Assembly: GCF_004341205.1 (NCBI RefSeq)
Contig: NZ_SLUL01000003.1
Coordinates: 1-64,000, forward strand
Direction: 5' to 3'
Length of the DNA stretch: 64,000 nucleotides
DNA from: Thermolongibacillus altinsuensis
GTDB taxonomy: Bacteria; Bacillota; Bacilli; Bacillales; Anoxybacillaceae
Position 1 is the stretch's first letter, and each line of letters opens with the position of its first letter. Positions 8,936-18,944 of this stretch are shown piece after piece. Under the pieces are notes generated by a model. That model was not told the DNA's origin. It saw nothing but the letters and a program-made list of their open reading frames with translations, and made no database searches. The position numbers were made by a program, and so were the translations under genes.

Positions 8936-9010
8936 CATGCTTTTTTGCCGTGCGTATCGCATGCCAGGGGCGGCAAGCAAATGCTTGCCGACTTCGGCAG
9001 AAAAGCGATG
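8936..9010 (+). repeat. Degenerate copy 3 of the palindromic repeat
   Basis: Upstream of ytoP. Outer arms CATGCTTTTTTGCCG (8936-8950) and CGGCAGAAAAGCGATG (8995-9010) pair with few mismatches. They enclose TGCGTATCGCA and a perfect CGGCAAGC/GCTTGCCG hairpin (8971-8990). It shares GGCGGCAAG, CTTGCCG and GGCAGAAAAGC with copy 1, in the same order. The outer inverted ends of copies 1 and 2 are missing. Homology is likely but not certain. The rest of 8771-9067 holds no gene. Confidence 0.6.
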
Positions 9011-9067
9011 TTTTTTATTGGTTAATCAACGCGCCTGCTAATAGCGAACGGGAAAGGGGTATAAAAG

Positions 9068-10144
9068 ATGAATCAAGAAACGTTGCAGCTGTTTAAGACG
9101 TTAACGGAGCTTCCAGGAGCGCCAGGAAATGAACATGCTGTTCGGCATTTTATGCGTCAAGAGCTTTCAAAATATGCCGATGAAGTCGTGCAAGATCGAC
9201 TTGGCAGCATTTTTGGAGTGAAGCGTGGAAAAGAAGATGGACCTGTTGTCATGGTTGCTGGTCATATGGATGAAGTCGGTTTTATGGTCACAGCGATTAC
9301 CGACAATGGCATGATTCGCTTTCAACCGCTTGGGGGATGGTGGAGCCAAGTATTATTGGCGCAACGTGTACAAATTATAACGGACAATGGTCCGATTGTT
9401 GGCGTTATTGGCTCGATTCCGCCGCATTTATTGCAAGAAGAGCAACGAAATAAGCCGATGGAGATCAAAAATATGCTGATTGATGTCGGAGCAGATGACC
9501 GGGAAGATGCAGAACGAATGGGCATTAAACCTGGGCAACAAATCGTGCCGATTTGTCCGTTTACTCCAATGGCGAACGAGAAGAAAATTTTAGCAAAAGC
9601 ATGGGATAACCGCTACGGTTGCGGATTAGCCATTGAATTGTTGAAAGAGTTAAAAGATGAGACGTTGCCGAACATTTTATATTCCGGTGCAACGGTGCAA
9701 GAAGAAGTTGGGCTTCGCGGGGCACAAACGGCGGCAAACATGATTCAGCCAGATATCTTTTTCGCGTTAGATGCAAGTCCAGCTAACGATATGACAGGCG
9801 ATCAAAAAGAATTTGGCCATCTTGGCAAAGGTGCGCTCGTTCGCATTTATGACCGGACGATGGTGACACATCGCGGCATGCGCGAATTTATTTTAGATAC
9901 GGCTGAAACGCACGGCATTCCATATCAATATTTTGTTTCGCCTGGCGGGGGAACAGATGCCGGAAAAGTACATATTGCCAACAGCGGTGTGCCATCAGCG
10001 GTCATCGGTATTTGTGCTCGCTATATTCATACGCATGCATCGATCATTCATGTGGATGATTATGCGGCAGCAAAGCAGCTGTTGGTTGAACTTGTGAAAC
10101 AATGTGATCGCTCAACAGTCGATGCCATTCGTGCCAACAGTTGA
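9068..10144 (+). CDS. ytoP: M42-family glutamyl aminopeptidase YtoP
   Basis: Cytosolic metallo-aminopeptidase of 358 residues (PepA/FrvX, M42), which trims N-terminal residues from peptides. Metal and catalytic motifs are seen: [21 protein letters not shown], the general base pair in [19 protein letters not shown] and the C-terminal His in [11 protein letters not shown]. The family forms tetrahedral dodecamers. ATG 9068 follows AAAGGGG. It opens a probable operon with the DUF84 gene, ytpP, ytpQ and ytpR, spacing 20 bases or less or overlapping, ending at the 12430 terminator. Confidence 0.93.
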   Translation: MNQETLQLFKTLTELPGAPGNEHAVRHFMRQELSKYADEVVQDRLGSIFGVKRGKEDGPVVMVAGHMDEVGFMVTAITDNGMIRFQPLGGWWSQVLLAQRVQIITDNGPIVGVIGSIPPHLLQEEQRNKPMEIKNMLIDVGADDREDAERMGIKPGQQIVPICPFTPMANEKKILAKAWDNRYGCGLAIELLKELKDETLPNILYSGATVQEEVGLRGAQTAANMIQPDIFFALDASPANDMTGDQKEFGHLGKGALVRIYDRTMVTHRGMREFILDTAETHGIPYQYFVSPGGGTDAGKVHIANSGVPSAVIGICARYIHTHASIIHVDDYAAAKQLLVELVKQCDRSTVDAIRANS

Positions 10145-10164
10145 TCTGTGGAGGACGGAAAAAG

Positions 10165-10707
10165 ATGAAAAAAATTGCGATCGGTACACGCAATCAAACG
10201 AAAATCGCCGCTGTACAAGCCGTTTTTCCAAAAGAAGCGTATGAATTTGTTTTTAGTAATGTCCCTTCCGGTGTTTCCAATCAACCATTTTCGGATGAAG
10301 AAACATTGCAAGGAGCTATCAATCGAGCTAAAAATATAGTAATAAAAGAAGATGCTGATATCGGCATCGGCTTAGAAGGCGGCGTTGTCGTCGACCAAAA
10401 TAAAACGATGTGGCTTTGCAATTGGGGAGCGCTTGTTGATCGCTCCGGTATTGTCGTCGTTGCAAGCGGTGCGCGCATTCCGCTTCCTTCCGAAGTCGCA
10501 GACGAATTGATGAATGGAAAAGAATTAGCGGAAGTGATGGATGAATATACAGGAAAACGAAACATTCGCACGAACGAAGGGGCGATCGGTGTTTTTACAA
10601 ACGGATTTGTCAATCGGACGGAAATGTATGTGCACATCGTTAAGCTTTTAGCAGGCCAGTACGAATTTCTCATACGAAAGGATGAAAAGGAATATGAAAA
10701 CAATTGA
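10165..10707 (+). CDS. DUF84/YjjX-type inosine/xanthosine triphosphatase
   Basis: Protein of about 180 residues beginning MKKIAIGTRNQTKIAAVQ, the nucleotide-loop signature of the ITPase-like NTP-pyrophosphatase fold. Other marks are GIGLEGGVV, NEGAIGVFTNG and the YVHIVKLL tail. Relatives hydrolyse non-canonical ITP/XTP to protect nucleic acids. ATG 10165 is preferred to 10141 because GGAGG (10150-10154) is ten bases upstream and the family begins there. It overlaps ytpP by 14 bases, supporting cotranscription. Confidence 0.85.
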   Translation: MKKIAIGTRNQTKIAAVQAVFPKEAYEFVFSNVPSGVSNQPFSDEETLQGAINRAKNIVIKEDADIGIGLEGGVVVDQNKTMWLCNWGALVDRSGIVVVASGARIPLPSEVADELMNGKELAEVMDEYTGKRNIRTNEGAIGVFTNGFVNRTEMYVHIVKLLAGQYEFLIRKDEKEYENN

Positions 10708-11005
10708 AACGATTGAGCAGTATAATGAAGTGATTCAAAACGGGAAAGTCATTATGATGTTTACAGCGGATTGGTGCCCTGATTGCCAAGTATTAAAACC
10801 GGTTTTACCAGAAATTGAAGCGGAGTTTTCTGACTATCAGTTTTATGCGGTTGATCGGGATCGATTGCTAGATCTATTTACGGAGCATAACGTATTCGGA
10901 ATTCCGAGCTTTATTGCTTATGAAAACGGCAAAGAACTCGGCCGTTTTGTCAGCAAAGATCGAAAAACGAAAGAAGAAATTGCTGAATTTATCCGCGGTT
11001 TATGA
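10694..11005 (+). CDS. ytpP: Thioredoxin-like protein YtpP
   Basis: Thioredoxin-fold protein of 103 residues with a WCPDC active site (FTADWCPDCQVLKP) and the cis-proline in FGIPSF. The CPDC dipeptide differs from the CGPC of housekeeping thioredoxin and suggests a more oxidising redox partner. It starts inside the end of the DUF84 gene; ATG 10682 is also in frame, but the AAAGG before 10694 and the usual length favour 10694. It belongs to the ytoP-ytpR unit. Its substrate is unknown. Confidence 0.85.
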   Translation: MKTIETIEQYNEVIQNGKVIMMFTADWCPDCQVLKPVLPEIEAEFSDYQFYAVDRDRLLDLFTEHNVFGIPSFIAYENGKELGRFVSKDRKTKEEIAEFIRGL

Positions 11006-11020
11006 TGCGAGGGCGATGAG

Positions 11021-11833
11021 ATGAAAATGAACAGCAGGCAAATGAGCGAACGAATTAAGGAACGGCTGGCGAATCGTTCGTGGCATTTCCATTTTGATCC
11101 GAAAAAAGATACGTTGCGCGTTGAAGATGCAGAAACAAAAAAAGGGGTCACCATTTCATTGCCAAGCATTATTGCTAAATGGGAAACAGAGAAGGAAGCG
11201 GCCATTGATGAGGTCGTCTATTACGTTGAGCAAACATTAACAGCCTTTCAACAACAATGGACGTTATCTGGAAAAGAAAAGGATATTTATCCTGTTATTC
11301 GTTCAACGTCATTTCCTCTTGAAACGAGTGAGGGAATTCCGCTTATTTACGATGAGCATACAGCTGAAACGCGCATTTATTATGCCTTAGATTTAGGCAA
11401 AACTTATCGGTTGATTGATCAGAAAATGGTGGAAAAAGAACAATGGGACGTTCAACGTTTAAAAGAAATCGCCCGTTTTAATGTGCGCTCGTTAGACGTT
11501 CCTGTGAAAGAGGATCATGTAGCGGGAAATACGTTTTATTTTGTAAACACAAACGATGGCTATGATGCGAGCCGTATTTTAAATGATGCGTTTTTAAAAA
11601 ATTTTTCTGAAAAAATAAAAGGAACGATGGTCTTAGCTGTTCCGCATCAAGATGTGCTCATCATTGCTGACATTGAAAATGAAATCGGCTATGATGTACT
11701 TGCGCAGCTGACAATGAGTTTTTTTGCAAGCGGCCGCGTGCCGATTACGGCTCTTTCGTTTCTATATGAAAATGGAGAACTTGAACCGATCTTTATTCTC
11801 GGAAAAAATCGCAGAAAGGATGTTGACAGATGA
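11021..11833 (+). CDS. ytpQ: DUF1444 protein YtpQ
   Basis: Protein of 270 residues, [16 protein letters not shown] to the basic end KNRRKDVDR. The DUF1444 pattern is recognised by order and by segments such as [13 protein letters not shown] and [15 protein letters not shown]. Soluble, with no catalytic motif. The stop overlaps the ytpR start by four bases (ATGA at 11830), so translation of the two is probably coupled. Function unknown. Confidence 0.85.
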   Translation: MKMNSRQMSERIKERLANRSWHFHFDPKKDTLRVEDAETKKGVTISLPSIIAKWETEKEAAIDEVVYYVEQTLTAFQQQWTLSGKEKDIYPVIRSTSFPLETSEGIPLIYDEHTAETRIYYALDLGKTYRLIDQKMVEKEQWDVQRLKEIARFNVRSLDVPVKEDHVAGNTFYFVNTNDGYDASRILNDAFLKNFSEKIKGTMVLAVPHQDVLIIADIENEIGYDVLAQLTMSFFASGRVPITALSFLYENGELEPIFILGKNRRKDVDR

Positions 11834-12435
11834 ACGTATTTTATAATCGTGAAGGCATTGGTGATACGCTGTTAGTAGTATTGAAAAGCGTAAGTCCTGA
11901 AAAGCGTGCATTTGAAAAAAAGGGAGATGTTGCCCGCATTTTTAACGAAGAAACAGGTGAAACAGTCGGTTATAACATCTTCAATGCATCGACGTATTAT
12001 CCGTTTGAAGGCAATGGAGTTGTTGAATTAAATAAAGAGGTTGTTGACGCGATTAATGATATTTTGGCGAAAAACGGCTTCTCAGAAAAAGTGAAGGCTG
12101 ATTTTTCACCGAAATTTGTTGTCGGTTATGTAAAAGAAAAAGTGAAGCATCCGAATGCGGATAAATTAAGTGTTTGCCAAGTTGATGTCGGAACTGAAAC
12201 ATTGCAAATTGTTTGTGGAGCACCAAACGTTGAGGCTGGTCAAAAAGTTGTTGTTGCTAAAATTGGGGCAGTTATGCCGAGCGGTCTTGTCATTCAAGAA
12301 GCGGAGCTGCGCGGCGTTCCGTCTTATGGAATGATTTGCTCTGCTCGCGAATTAAACTTGCCGAATGCTCCACAAGAAAAGGGCATTCTTGTTTTAGGTG
12401 ACGAATACGAAGTAGGTCAACCATTTTTTAGCTGA
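11830..12435 (+). CDS. ytpR: tRNA-binding-domain protein YtpR
   Basis: Protein of 201 residues. The C-terminal half is an EMAPII-like OB-fold tRNA-binding domain of the type attached to Phe[35 protein letters not shown] and [16 protein letters not shown]. The N-terminal 90 residues form a separate DUF4479-type domain. A stand-alone tRNA-binding protein may act as a tRNA chaperone; this is inference. Last gene of the ytoP operon, followed by a terminator. Confidence 0.88.
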   Translation: MNVFYNREGIGDTLLVVLKSVSPEKRAFEKKGDVARIFNEETGETVGYNIFNASTYYPFEGNGVVELNKEVVDAINDILAKNGFSEKVKADFSPKFVVGYVKEKVKHPNADKLSVCQVDVGTETLQIVCGAPNVEAGQKVVVAKIGAVMPSGLVIQEAELRGVPSYGMICSARELNLPNAPQEKGILVLGDEYEVGQPFFS

Positions 12436-12463
12436 CTTCCATTGCGGCAGTCAGCTTTTTTTG
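12430..12463 (+). terminator. Terminator of the ytoP-ytpR operon
   Basis: Stem AGCTGAC/GTCAGCT with seven T; the 5' arm overlaps the ytpR stop. Confidence 0.9.
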
Positions 12464-12510
12464 TGATACAATAGAAGAGTTGTAATGTAAAACGAAAGAG
12501 TGAGGGAACG

Positions 12511-14988
12511 ATGGGTTGGTTTAAAAAATTGATTCGGTATTTGCTTGGGGAGGATTTACAACGAAAACAGACGATGAATGAAACAGAAAAAGAAAACGAA
12601 TATAGAGAAGTCGAAACGAAAGTCGTTTATCAGTACCCGACTGGAAAGTTCCGTTTTCCGCTTATCCCAGATGAGCCGAAGCGGCCATCATCGCAGCAGA
12701 TTCGGAAGATGGACAGCGATGAACGATATGAGCGACGATATGAACAACGATATGAACAACCATATGAACAACGATACGAGCCGATTTCGCCGAAGCGAAA
12801 ATCAACGGTTTTACCGAGAGAAAGAAAAGAAGAAAAGCGGCCGTTTCGTCCTTCTGACGTTCCATCGCCGATTTACGGTTATAAGCGCCGCGTTCGTGAA
12901 CAAACGAAAGAAACGGTTGAGTTTGAATTGCCATCGACATTGCCATTGACGCAACAAGAAGATACGCTCAAGCATGACGTTGATGAAAACAAGCATGTGG
13001 ATATGGAACACCCAAATGAAGAGACGGCAGTGACACTTGAACCAATAGTAGAAACGGATGAGCAAGCAGAGCAAGGGAACGAACATGACGACGAGCAACC
13101 AATGGAAGAACGCAAGGAAGAAGTAGTTCGCTTCAACGATGATGAGAATGATCGAAATCCAATCGAAGCACAAGAAGTACAAGAAGTACAACAAGAACAG
13201 GATGATCGAAAGCCGATCGAAGTACAAGAAGTACAACAAGAACAGAATGATCGAACACAGGCCGAAGTGCAACAAGAACAGAATGATCCAAAGCAAACGG
13301 AAGTACAACAAGAGCAAAGTAAACAAAAGCAACCAATCGTCTCATCTATTCAAAGCGAACGAATCCATGACGAAGGGGAACGAGAACGTCGCCGAACGGG
13401 AATTCCATACAACGTCATGATGCTCAAACAAGATTGGCAAAAATTGAGAGAAAAGCAAGAACGACAGCAAAAACATCAAGAACATCAAGAACAACATCAA
13501 GAACATCAAGAACAACATCAAGAACATCAAGAACAACATCAAGAACATCAAGAACAACATCATTATCAGTTTCCTTCTTTATCACTGTTACAAATGCCAA
13601 CGTTTTTCGCTGAAGATGATGAAGAATGGCTGGAACAACAAAAGGAACTTTTAAATCAAACATTTAAAAACTTTAATGTTGGTGCAACGGTCGTTCGTGT
13701 GACGAAAGGACCGACAGTGACGCGCTTTGAAGTTCAGCCAGAACTCGGAGTAAAAGTGAATAAAATCACAAGTTTAGCGGATGATATTAAATTAAATTTA
13801 GCGGCTGTTGATATTCGCATCGAAGCACCGATTCCAGGGAAAAACACAATCGGAATCGAAGTGCCAAATCGAAAAAGCCGTCCTGTCTTCATTCGTGAAA
13901 TTTTACAAAGTGAAGCCTTTCAACGTTCATCTTCTCCGCTGACCGTTGCTTTAGGGTTAGATATTTCTGGAAAACCGATTGTGACGGATTTAAAAAAGAT
14001 GCCGCACGGGTTAATTGCAGGAGCGACGGGATCAGGAAAAAGCGTATGTATTAATGCGATGCTGATCAGTCTTTTATACAAAGCAGCACCGCATGAGGTG
14101 AAGTTGTTACTCATTGATCCAAAGATGGTTGAGCTTGCTCCATACAACCATATTCCGCATCTTGTCAGTCCGGTTATTACGGATGTCAAAGCGGCAACAG
14201 CGGCGCTCAAATGGGCGGTAGAAGAGATGGAGCGAAGATATGAACTTTTCGTTCATGCAGGGGTTCGTGATATTACGAAATATAATGAACTTGTTCAAAA
14301 AACGCAAAAACGTGAACATCATTTGCCTTATATCGTTATTGTCATTGATGAGCTAGCGGATTTAATGATGGTTGCCCCTGCCGATATTGAAGAAGCGATT
14401 TGTCGCATTGCGCAAAAGGCGCGAGCATGTGGCATTCATTTGCTTGTGGCAACGCAACGTCCTTCTGTTGATGTGATTACGGGACTCATTAAAGCGAACA
14501 TTCCAACGCGGATTGCTTTTTCGGTTTCTTCACAAATCGATTCACGCACGATTATTGATACAAATGGAGCTGAAAAATTGCTCGGTCGGGGCGATATGCT
14601 GTTTCTTGAAAATGGAACAGCTAAACCGATTCGTTTACAAGGGAATTTCGTTTCCGATGAGGAAATTGAACGAGTAGTTTCTCATGTCCGGAAACAGATG
14701 GAGCCGACGTATTTGTTTAATCAAGAGGATCTGTTACAGCAACATTCTTCAACCGAGGAAGAAGACGAACTATTTTATGAAGCATGCGAATTTGTCGTTC
14801 AACAAGGCGGCGCTTCGACGTCGAGTTTACAGCGTCGTTTTCGAATTGGCTACAACCGTGCAGCAAGATTAATTGAAATGATGGAACAAAGAGGAATTGT
14901 GTCGGCTGCGCGTGGCAGCAAGCCTCGGGATGTGCTCATTAGTGAAGAAGAGTTAGTGAAACTGCAAGATACTAGTCCATCTTCGTGA
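12511..14988 (+). CDS. sftA: DNA translocase SftA (FtsK/SpoIIIE family)
   Basis: Septum-associated motor of 825 residues that moves DNA away from the closing septum. There is no hydrophobic N-terminus, matching soluble SftA rather than membrane-bound SpoIIIE. Residues about 70-350 are a charged linker with RYEQ-type, VQEVQQEQ-type and four perfect HQEHQEQ repeats (322-349). The motor follows: Walker [10 protein letters not shown] from residue 504, Walker [14 protein letters not shown], and the C-terminal winged-helix gamma domain ([18 protein letters not shown]). Start ATG 12511 follows GAGGG. Its length is below the 952 residues of B. subtilis SftA, the difference being mostly in the linker. 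Confidence 0.94.
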   Translation: MGWFKKLIRYLLGEDLQRKQTMNETEKENEYREVETKVVYQYPTGKFRFPLIPDEPKRPSSQQIRKMDSDERYERRYEQRYEQPYEQRYEPISPKRKSTVLPRERKEEKRPFRPSDVPSPIYGYKRRVREQTKETVEFELPSTLPLTQQEDTLKHDVDENKHVDMEHPNEETAVTLEPIVETDEQAEQGNEHDDEQPMEERKEEVVRFNDDENDRNPIEAQEVQEVQQEQDDRKPIEVQEVQQEQNDRTQAEVQQEQNDPKQTEVQQEQSKQKQPIVSSIQSERIHDEGERERRRTGIPYNVMMLKQDWQKLREKQERQQKHQEHQEQHQEHQEQHQEHQEQHQEHQEQHHYQFPSLSLLQMPTFFAEDDEEWLEQQKELLNQTFKNFNVGATVVRVTKGPTVTRFEVQPELGVKVNKITSLADDIKLNLAAVDIRIEAPIPGKNTIGIEVPNRKSRPVFIREILQSEAFQRSSSPLTVALGLDISGKPIVTDLKKMPHGLIAGATGSGKSVCINAMLISLLYKAAPHEVKLLLIDPKMVELAPYNHIPHLVSPVITDVKAATAALKWAVEEMERRYELFVHAGVRDITKYNELVQKTQKREHHLPYIVIVIDELADLMMVAPADIEEAICRIAQKARACGIHLLVATQRPSVDVITGLIKANIPTRIAFSVSSQIDSRTIIDTNGAEKLLGRGDMLFLENGTAKPIRLQGNFVSDEEIERVVSHVRKQMEPTYLFNQEDLLQQHSSTEEEDELFYEACEFVVQQGGASTSSLQRRFRIGYNRAARLIEMMEQRGIVSAARGSKPRDVLISEEELVKLQDTSPSS
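12730..12780 (+). repeat. Short in-frame repeat in sftA (RYEQ units)
   Basis: Imperfect 12-base units CGATATGAACAA encode R/P-YEQ or RYER steps in the SftA linker. Together with the later arrays it suggests slippage-driven growth of the linker. Confidence 0.7.
13151..13320 (+). repeat. Imperfect Gln/Glu/Val repeat in sftA
   Basis: Three to four imperfect units built on GAAGTACAACAAGAACAG followed by a degenerate linker encoding NDR or DDRKPIE. They make an acidic, glutamine-rich segment in the protein. Confidence 0.75.
13474..13557 (+). repeat. Perfect 21-base tandem repeat, four units, in sftA
   Basis: Four identical 21-base units, each encoding HQEHQEQ, run without interruption in frame. 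Perfect identity at synonymous sites points to recent expansion. Confidence 0.95.
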
Positions 14989-15041
14989 AACGTGCTATTC
15001 TTAAATGATGAAGAAACAATGTGGTGAGGGAGCTTTTAAGG

Positions 15042-16151
15042 ATGAAGGAGATTGAATTAAAGCTACAAGGGAAGATTAAACGGTTGACGAATAAAACGTT
15101 TAAATTTGATGAACGAGTTCGAGATGGTTGGTTTTCGGCTGTATATTTTTTAAAGACGCGAGAAATTGTGAAAGAGTTTCGACCAGATAATATCGTGACG
15201 ATGCAGTTTTTCCAAAAGCACCATGCCGTTCTTTGCGGAACGGATGAAGTGATCGCTCTTTTGCATACGTTTGCGGATGAGCCGGAAAAACTGGAGATTT
15301 ATTCATTGAAAGATGGCGATAAAATCAGTCCGTTTGAAACGGTGTTAACCATTACAGGTCCTTATCAAAACTTTGGCTTTTTAGAAGGAATTATCGATGG
15401 AATTTTAGCCCGCCGTACATCGGTGGCGACAAACGTATATAACGTTGTGAAAGCAGCAGCCTTATCCGGCGTACAAAAGCCGATTATTTTCATGGGAGAT
15501 CGTGATGATCATTTTATGATGCAAGCCGGAGATGGATACGCTGCGTTTATCGGTGGCTCGACAGCGCAAGCAACGCACGCGATGAATGAATGGTGGGGAA
15601 AAGCAGGAATGGGAACGATGCCGCATGCGCTCATTCAATTGTTCGATGGTGATGTTGTCGCAGCGGCGAAGGCGTATCACGAGAAATATCCAGATGATGA
15701 TTTAATCGTGTTAGTCGATTATAACAACGATTGTATTACCGATGCTCTTAAAGTAGCGCGTGAGTTTGGCGAAAAATTAAAAGGAGTGCGCGTTGATACG
15801 TCACGGACGATGATCGACCAGTACTTCATTCGCAATCCTGAAATTCTCGGTACGTTCGATCCGCGCGGAGTCAATCCACCGCTTATTTTTGCGTTGCGTG
15901 AAGCACTTGATCGCGAAGGATTCCATCACGTCAAAATTGTTGTTAGCGGCGGATTTGATGAACAGCGCATCATTGAATTTGAAAAGCAAGGGGTTCCTGT
16001 CGATATGTATGGAGTCGGCAGCAGCCTTTTAAAAGTGCATATTGGCTTTACGGGTGACAATGTTTTGCTAAATGGAAAACATCAAGCAAAAGCAGGTCGA
16101 CGATATCGTCCAAATCCACGCTTAGAAAAAGTGGAGTATACTGGAGAGTAA
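15042..16151 (+). CDS. Nicotinate phosphoribosyltransferase
   Basis: NAD salvage enzyme of about 369 residues that joins nicotinate and PRPP to give nicotinate mononucleotide. Family marks are an N-terminal FDERVRDGWFSAVYFLKT, RRTSVATN, the phosphate-site segment FIGGSTAQATHAMNEWWGKAG, and VSGGFDEQRI followed by YGVGSSLL. It is the short bacterial form rather than the longer PncB. ATG 15042 has only a weak Shine-Dalgarno; GTG 15024 is possible. It lies 53 bases after sftA. The gene is not part of the B. subtilis order here. Confidence 0.9.
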   Translation: MKEIELKLQGKIKRLTNKTFKFDERVRDGWFSAVYFLKTREIVKEFRPDNIVTMQFFQKHHAVLCGTDEVIALLHTFADEPEKLEIYSLKDGDKISPFETVLTITGPYQNFGFLEGIIDGILARRTSVATNVYNVVKAAALSGVQKPIIFMGDRDDHFMMQAGDGYAAFIGGSTAQATHAMNEWWGKAGMGTMPHALIQLFDGDVVAAAKAYHEKYPDDDLIVLVDYNNDCITDALKVAREFGEKLKGVRVDTSRTMIDQYFIRNPEILGTFDPRGVNPPLIFALREALDREGFHHVKIVVSGGFDEQRIIEFEKQGVPVDMYGVGSSLLKVHIGFTGDNVLLNGKHQAKAGRRYRPNPRLEKVEYTGE

Positions 16152-16157
16152 CAGGGG

Positions 16158-16195
16158 AAACTGATAGAAGGGGCTTCTATCAGTTTTCCTTTTCT
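16158..16195 (+). terminator. Terminator after the nicotinate phosphoribosyltransferase gene
   Basis: Perfect 13-base stem AAACTGATAGAAG/CTTCTATCAGTTT with a GGG loop and a T-rich tail. Confidence 0.93.
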
Positions 16196-16202
16196 AAATT
16201 TC

Positions 16203-16231
16203 TTATCATGATTCGCAAACAATGGTATAAT
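16203..16231 (+). promoter_or_regulatory. Candidate sigma-A promoter of murC
   Basis: TTATCA, 17 bases, then a perfect TATAAT (16226-16231), about 90 bases before the murC start and just after a terminator. Confidence 0.6.
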
Positions 16232-16320
16232 GGACCTTGTTACATAGCTTGACGATGGCAAAAATAGATGAGTTTCATATACTGTGTTACAGATCAACGA
16301 TTGTTGGTGGAGGTTTTTTT

Positions 16321-17622
16321 ATGACTATTTACCATTTTGTTGGAATTAAAGGGACAGGAATGAGTGCGCTCGCGCAAGTTCTTCATGACATGAAATATAC
16401 GGTGCAAGGATCTGATGTTGAAAAACGTTTTTTTACGCAAGCAGCGTTAGAAGAACGTGGAATTCCGATTTTACCATTTAATAAAGAAAATATAAAGCCA
16501 GGGTATGTCGTAATTGCAGGAAATGCTTTTCCGGATACTCATGAAGAGATTGAAGCAGCTCATCAGCTCGGTGTTCCTGTCATCCGCTATCATCGCTTTT
16601 TAGGAGAGTTTTTGCAAAAGTTTACAAGCATTGCGGTTACGGGATCGCACGGAAAAACGTCGACAACAGGGATGTTGGCGCATGTGATGCAAGGGGCATA
16701 TCCAACTTCATATTTAATTGGTGACGGCTCTGGAAAAGGAGTAGAGGGAAGCAAATATTTCGTATTTGAAGCATGTGAATATCGTCGCCATTTTCTTTCT
16801 TATTACCCAGATTATGCGATTATGACGAACATCGATTTTGACCATCCTGATTATTTTGCAAATATTGAAGATGTTTTTTCTGCCTTTCAACAAATGGCGC
16901 TTCAAGTGAAAAAAGGAATTATCGCCTGTGGAGATGATGAGTATCTACAAAAAATTCAAGCAAAAGTGCCTGTTTTATTTTATGGATTTGGCGAAGATAA
17001 TGATTTTCAAGCGCGCAATATCGTAAAAACAACGGAAGGAACGTCGTTTGACGTATTTGTCCGCAACACGTTTTTTGCTTCGTTCGAAATTCCGCGCCAC
17101 GGCGATCACAACGTATTGAATGCGCTTGCGGTTATTGCTCTTTGCCATTATGAGGAAATCGATGTTGCGGTTATTCAAGAACGTCTTAAAACATTCCAAG
17201 GTGTGAAACGTCGTTTTAGTGAAAAACAACTTGGTAATCAAATCTTAATTGATGATTACGCGCATCATCCGACGGAAATTCGGGCAACGATTGATGCGGC
17301 AAGACAAAAATATCCGGATCGTCCAATTGTGGCTATTTTTCAGCCGCATACGTATACGCGTACGCAAGCATTTTTAAACGAATTTGCGGAAAGTTTGCAG
17401 ACAGCGGATCAAGTATATTTATGCGATATTTTTGGTTCAGCGCGCGAACATCATGGCAAATTATCCATTGAAGATTTACGTGCCAAAATTGCCAACGCAC
17501 GCTTAATTGATGAAGAAAATATTGCGATGCTAAAAGAGCATGAAGGTGCGGTTCTTATTTTTATGGGAGCAGGAGATATCCAAAAATTTCAAGAGGCGTA
17601 TGAACAAACGGTTCATGCATAA
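16321..17622 (+). CDS. murC: UDP-N-acetylmuramate--L-alanine ligase
   Basis: Cytoplasmic ATP-dependent ligase of 433 residues that adds the first amino acid to UDP-MurNAc. It opens with the dinucleotide-fold [18 protein letters not shown]; the ATP loop [10 protein letters not shown] starts at G108; HHPTEI and FQPHTYTRT mark the central and C-terminal Mur ligase domains. ATG 16321 is chosen for GGTGGAGG at 16307-16313. Upstream in-frame ATG codons (16237) precede this site and would add residues absent from the family. It ends in a terminator shared with the convergent peptidase gene. Confidence 0.96.
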   Translation: MTIYHFVGIKGTGMSALAQVLHDMKYTVQGSDVEKRFFTQAALEERGIPILPFNKENIKPGYVVIAGNAFPDTHEEIEAAHQLGVPVIRYHRFLGEFLQKFTSIAVTGSHGKTSTTGMLAHVMQGAYPTSYLIGDGSGKGVEGSKYFVFEACEYRRHFLSYYPDYAIMTNIDFDHPDYFANIEDVFSAFQQMALQVKKGIIACGDDEYLQKIQAKVPVLFYGFGEDNDFQARNIVKTTEGTSFDVFVRNTFFASFEIPRHGDHNVLNALAVIALCHYEEIDVAVIQERLKTFQGVKRRFSEKQLGNQILIDDYAHHPTEIRATIDAARQKYPDRPIVAIFQPHTYTRTQAFLNEFAESLQTADQVYLCDIFGSAREHHGKLSIEDLRAKIANARLIDEENIAMLKEHEGAVLIFMGAGDIQKFQEAYEQTVHA

Positions 17623-17625
17623 AAC

Positions 17626-17655
17626 AATGAGGCAGGAACATCTCCTGCCTCATTT
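17626..17655. terminator. Bidirectional terminator, murC / M29 peptidase
   Basis: Stem AATGAGGCAGGA/TCCTGCCTCATT with a short loop between two convergent genes. Confidence 0.85.
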
Positions 17656-17677
17656 CAGTTTGTTGATTTATGTTATT

Positions 17678-18796
17678 TTATTTTAAGTTTTCTGGATTTA
17701 ATGGCTCTAGCTCTGGAATGACGAAGCGTCCGTCTTTGCGGATCAGCACGCCGTCAAAGTAAATTTCACCGCCGCCGTATTCAGGGCGTTGAATCATTAC
17801 CATATCCCAATGGATATTGGAGTGGTTGCCGTTGTAAGCTTCATCGTAGCATTGGCCAGGAGTGAAATGGAAGCTGCCGTCAATTTTCTCGTCAAATAAA
17901 ATATCTTGCATCGGGTATTGAATATATGGATTCACGCCGATTGCAAATTCACCGATGTAACGTGCGCCTTCGTCCGTATCCAAAATTTTGTTAAGGCGTT
18001 CTGTATCGTTTGCAGTGGCTTCAATAATTTTTCCATCTTTAAATGTCAGTTTGACGTTTTCAAACGTAAATCCTTGGTATGGAGATGGCGTGTTAAACGT
18101 AATCGTACCGTTAACCGAATCGCGAACAGGAGCCGTGTATACTTCTCCATCTGGAATGTTCATTTGGCCAGAACATTTAATCGCTGGAATGCCTTTGATG
18201 GAGAAAGTTAAATCGGTTCCCGGACCGGTGATGCGCACTTGATCTGTTTTGTTCATTAGTTCAACAAGCGGGTCCATCGCTTTATCCATTTTACTGTAGT
18301 CAAGGTTGCAAACGTTAAAGTAAAAATCTTCAAATGCTTCCGTGCTCATTTTCGCCAATTGTGCCATCGATGGGTTCGGATAGCGAAGAACAACCCATTT
18401 CGTTTTTGGCACGCGAATCTCGCGGTGCACTTTTTGGCCGATCGTTTTGCCGTGAATTTTCATTTTATCGTCTGGAACGTCAGCGAATTCATTAATGTTA
18501 TCCCCTGAGCGCAAGCCGATATACGCATCCATTTGTTTCATGACATTCGCTTCAAACTCTGCCATCATCTCGAATTGTTCTTCTTGTGCGCCGAGAAGAA
18601 GAGCGCGGTCCACTTGATGATCTTTTAGCAAAACGAATGGATACGCTCCAACTGCATATGCTTCGCGGACGAGAGCGATGACGAGTTCTCGCTGCAATCC
18701 AAAATTTTCGATTAACACTTTCTCGCCTTTTTGCAGGCGAAGAGAGTAGTTAATTAAATTTTTTGCAAGTTTTTCAATGCGTGGATCTTTCACCAT
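17678..18796 (-). CDS. M29-family (thermophilic) aminopeptidase
   Basis: Metallo-aminopeptidase of about 372 residues. M29 marks are the metal-site Glu in GEFAIGVNP, then DEKIDGSFHF and NGNHSNIHWDMV near the C-terminus. The members known from Bacillus stearothermophilus and Thermus release N-terminal residues and act in the cytosol. It is shorter than B. subtilis AmpS (about 410), so a different subgroup is likely and no symbol is given. The start at 18796 follows TGGAGGAATC; an ATG four codons earlier lacks spacing. Confidence 0.88.
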   Translation of the reverse strand: MVKDPRIEKLAKNLINYSLRLQKGEKVLIENFGLQRELVIALVREAYAVGAYPFVLLKDHQVDRALLLGAQEEQFEMMAEFEANVMKQMDAYIGLRSGDNINEFADVPDDKMKIHGKTIGQKVHREIRVPKTKWVVLRYPNPSMAQLAKMSTEAFEDFYFNVCNLDYSKMDKAMDPLVELMNKTDQVRITGPGTDLTFSIKGIPAIKCSGQMNIPDGEVYTAPVRDSVNGTITFNTPSPYQGFTFENVKLTFKDGKIIEATANDTERLNKILDTDEGARYIGEFAIGVNPYIQYPMQDILFDEKIDGSFHFTPGQCYDEAYNGNHSNIHWDMVMIQRPEYGGGEIYFDGVLIRKDGRFVIPELEPLNPENLK

Positions 18797-18883
18797 CGAT
18801 TCCTCCATTCAAAAGTATGTACGTTTTTATTGTAACCGATTCGAAGGAGTTTGTTGAATGGTTTATTGATGAGTGCATTTTTT

Positions 18884-18912
18884 GCAGGATTTTTTCGTTT
18901 TTTGTCGAATGT
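18884..18912 (+). promoter_or_regulatory. Sigma-H promoter of ytxGHJ
   Basis: GCAGGATTT, an 11-base spacer, then GTCGAATGT. This fits the sigma-H consensus RnAGGAwWW-N11/12-RnnGAATww in every fixed position. The B. subtilis ytxGHJ (csb40) operon is known to be transcribed by both sigma-H and sigma-B. No convincing sigma-B site (GTTT...GGGTAT) was found here. Confidence 0.8.
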
Positions 18913-18944
18913 TACATTGAATGTGGCAGAAAGGAGTTACATAC

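Noticed and set aside
13474-13557. CRISPR-like short regular repeat
   Set aside because: Units are directly contiguous without spacers, in frame inside sftA, and multiples of three.
12811-13563. Several long minus-strand frames opposite sftA
   Set aside because: They are antisense reads of the Gln/Glu/His repeats, giving Leu/Phe/Val-rich low-complexity products; sftA on the plus strand has complete motifs.
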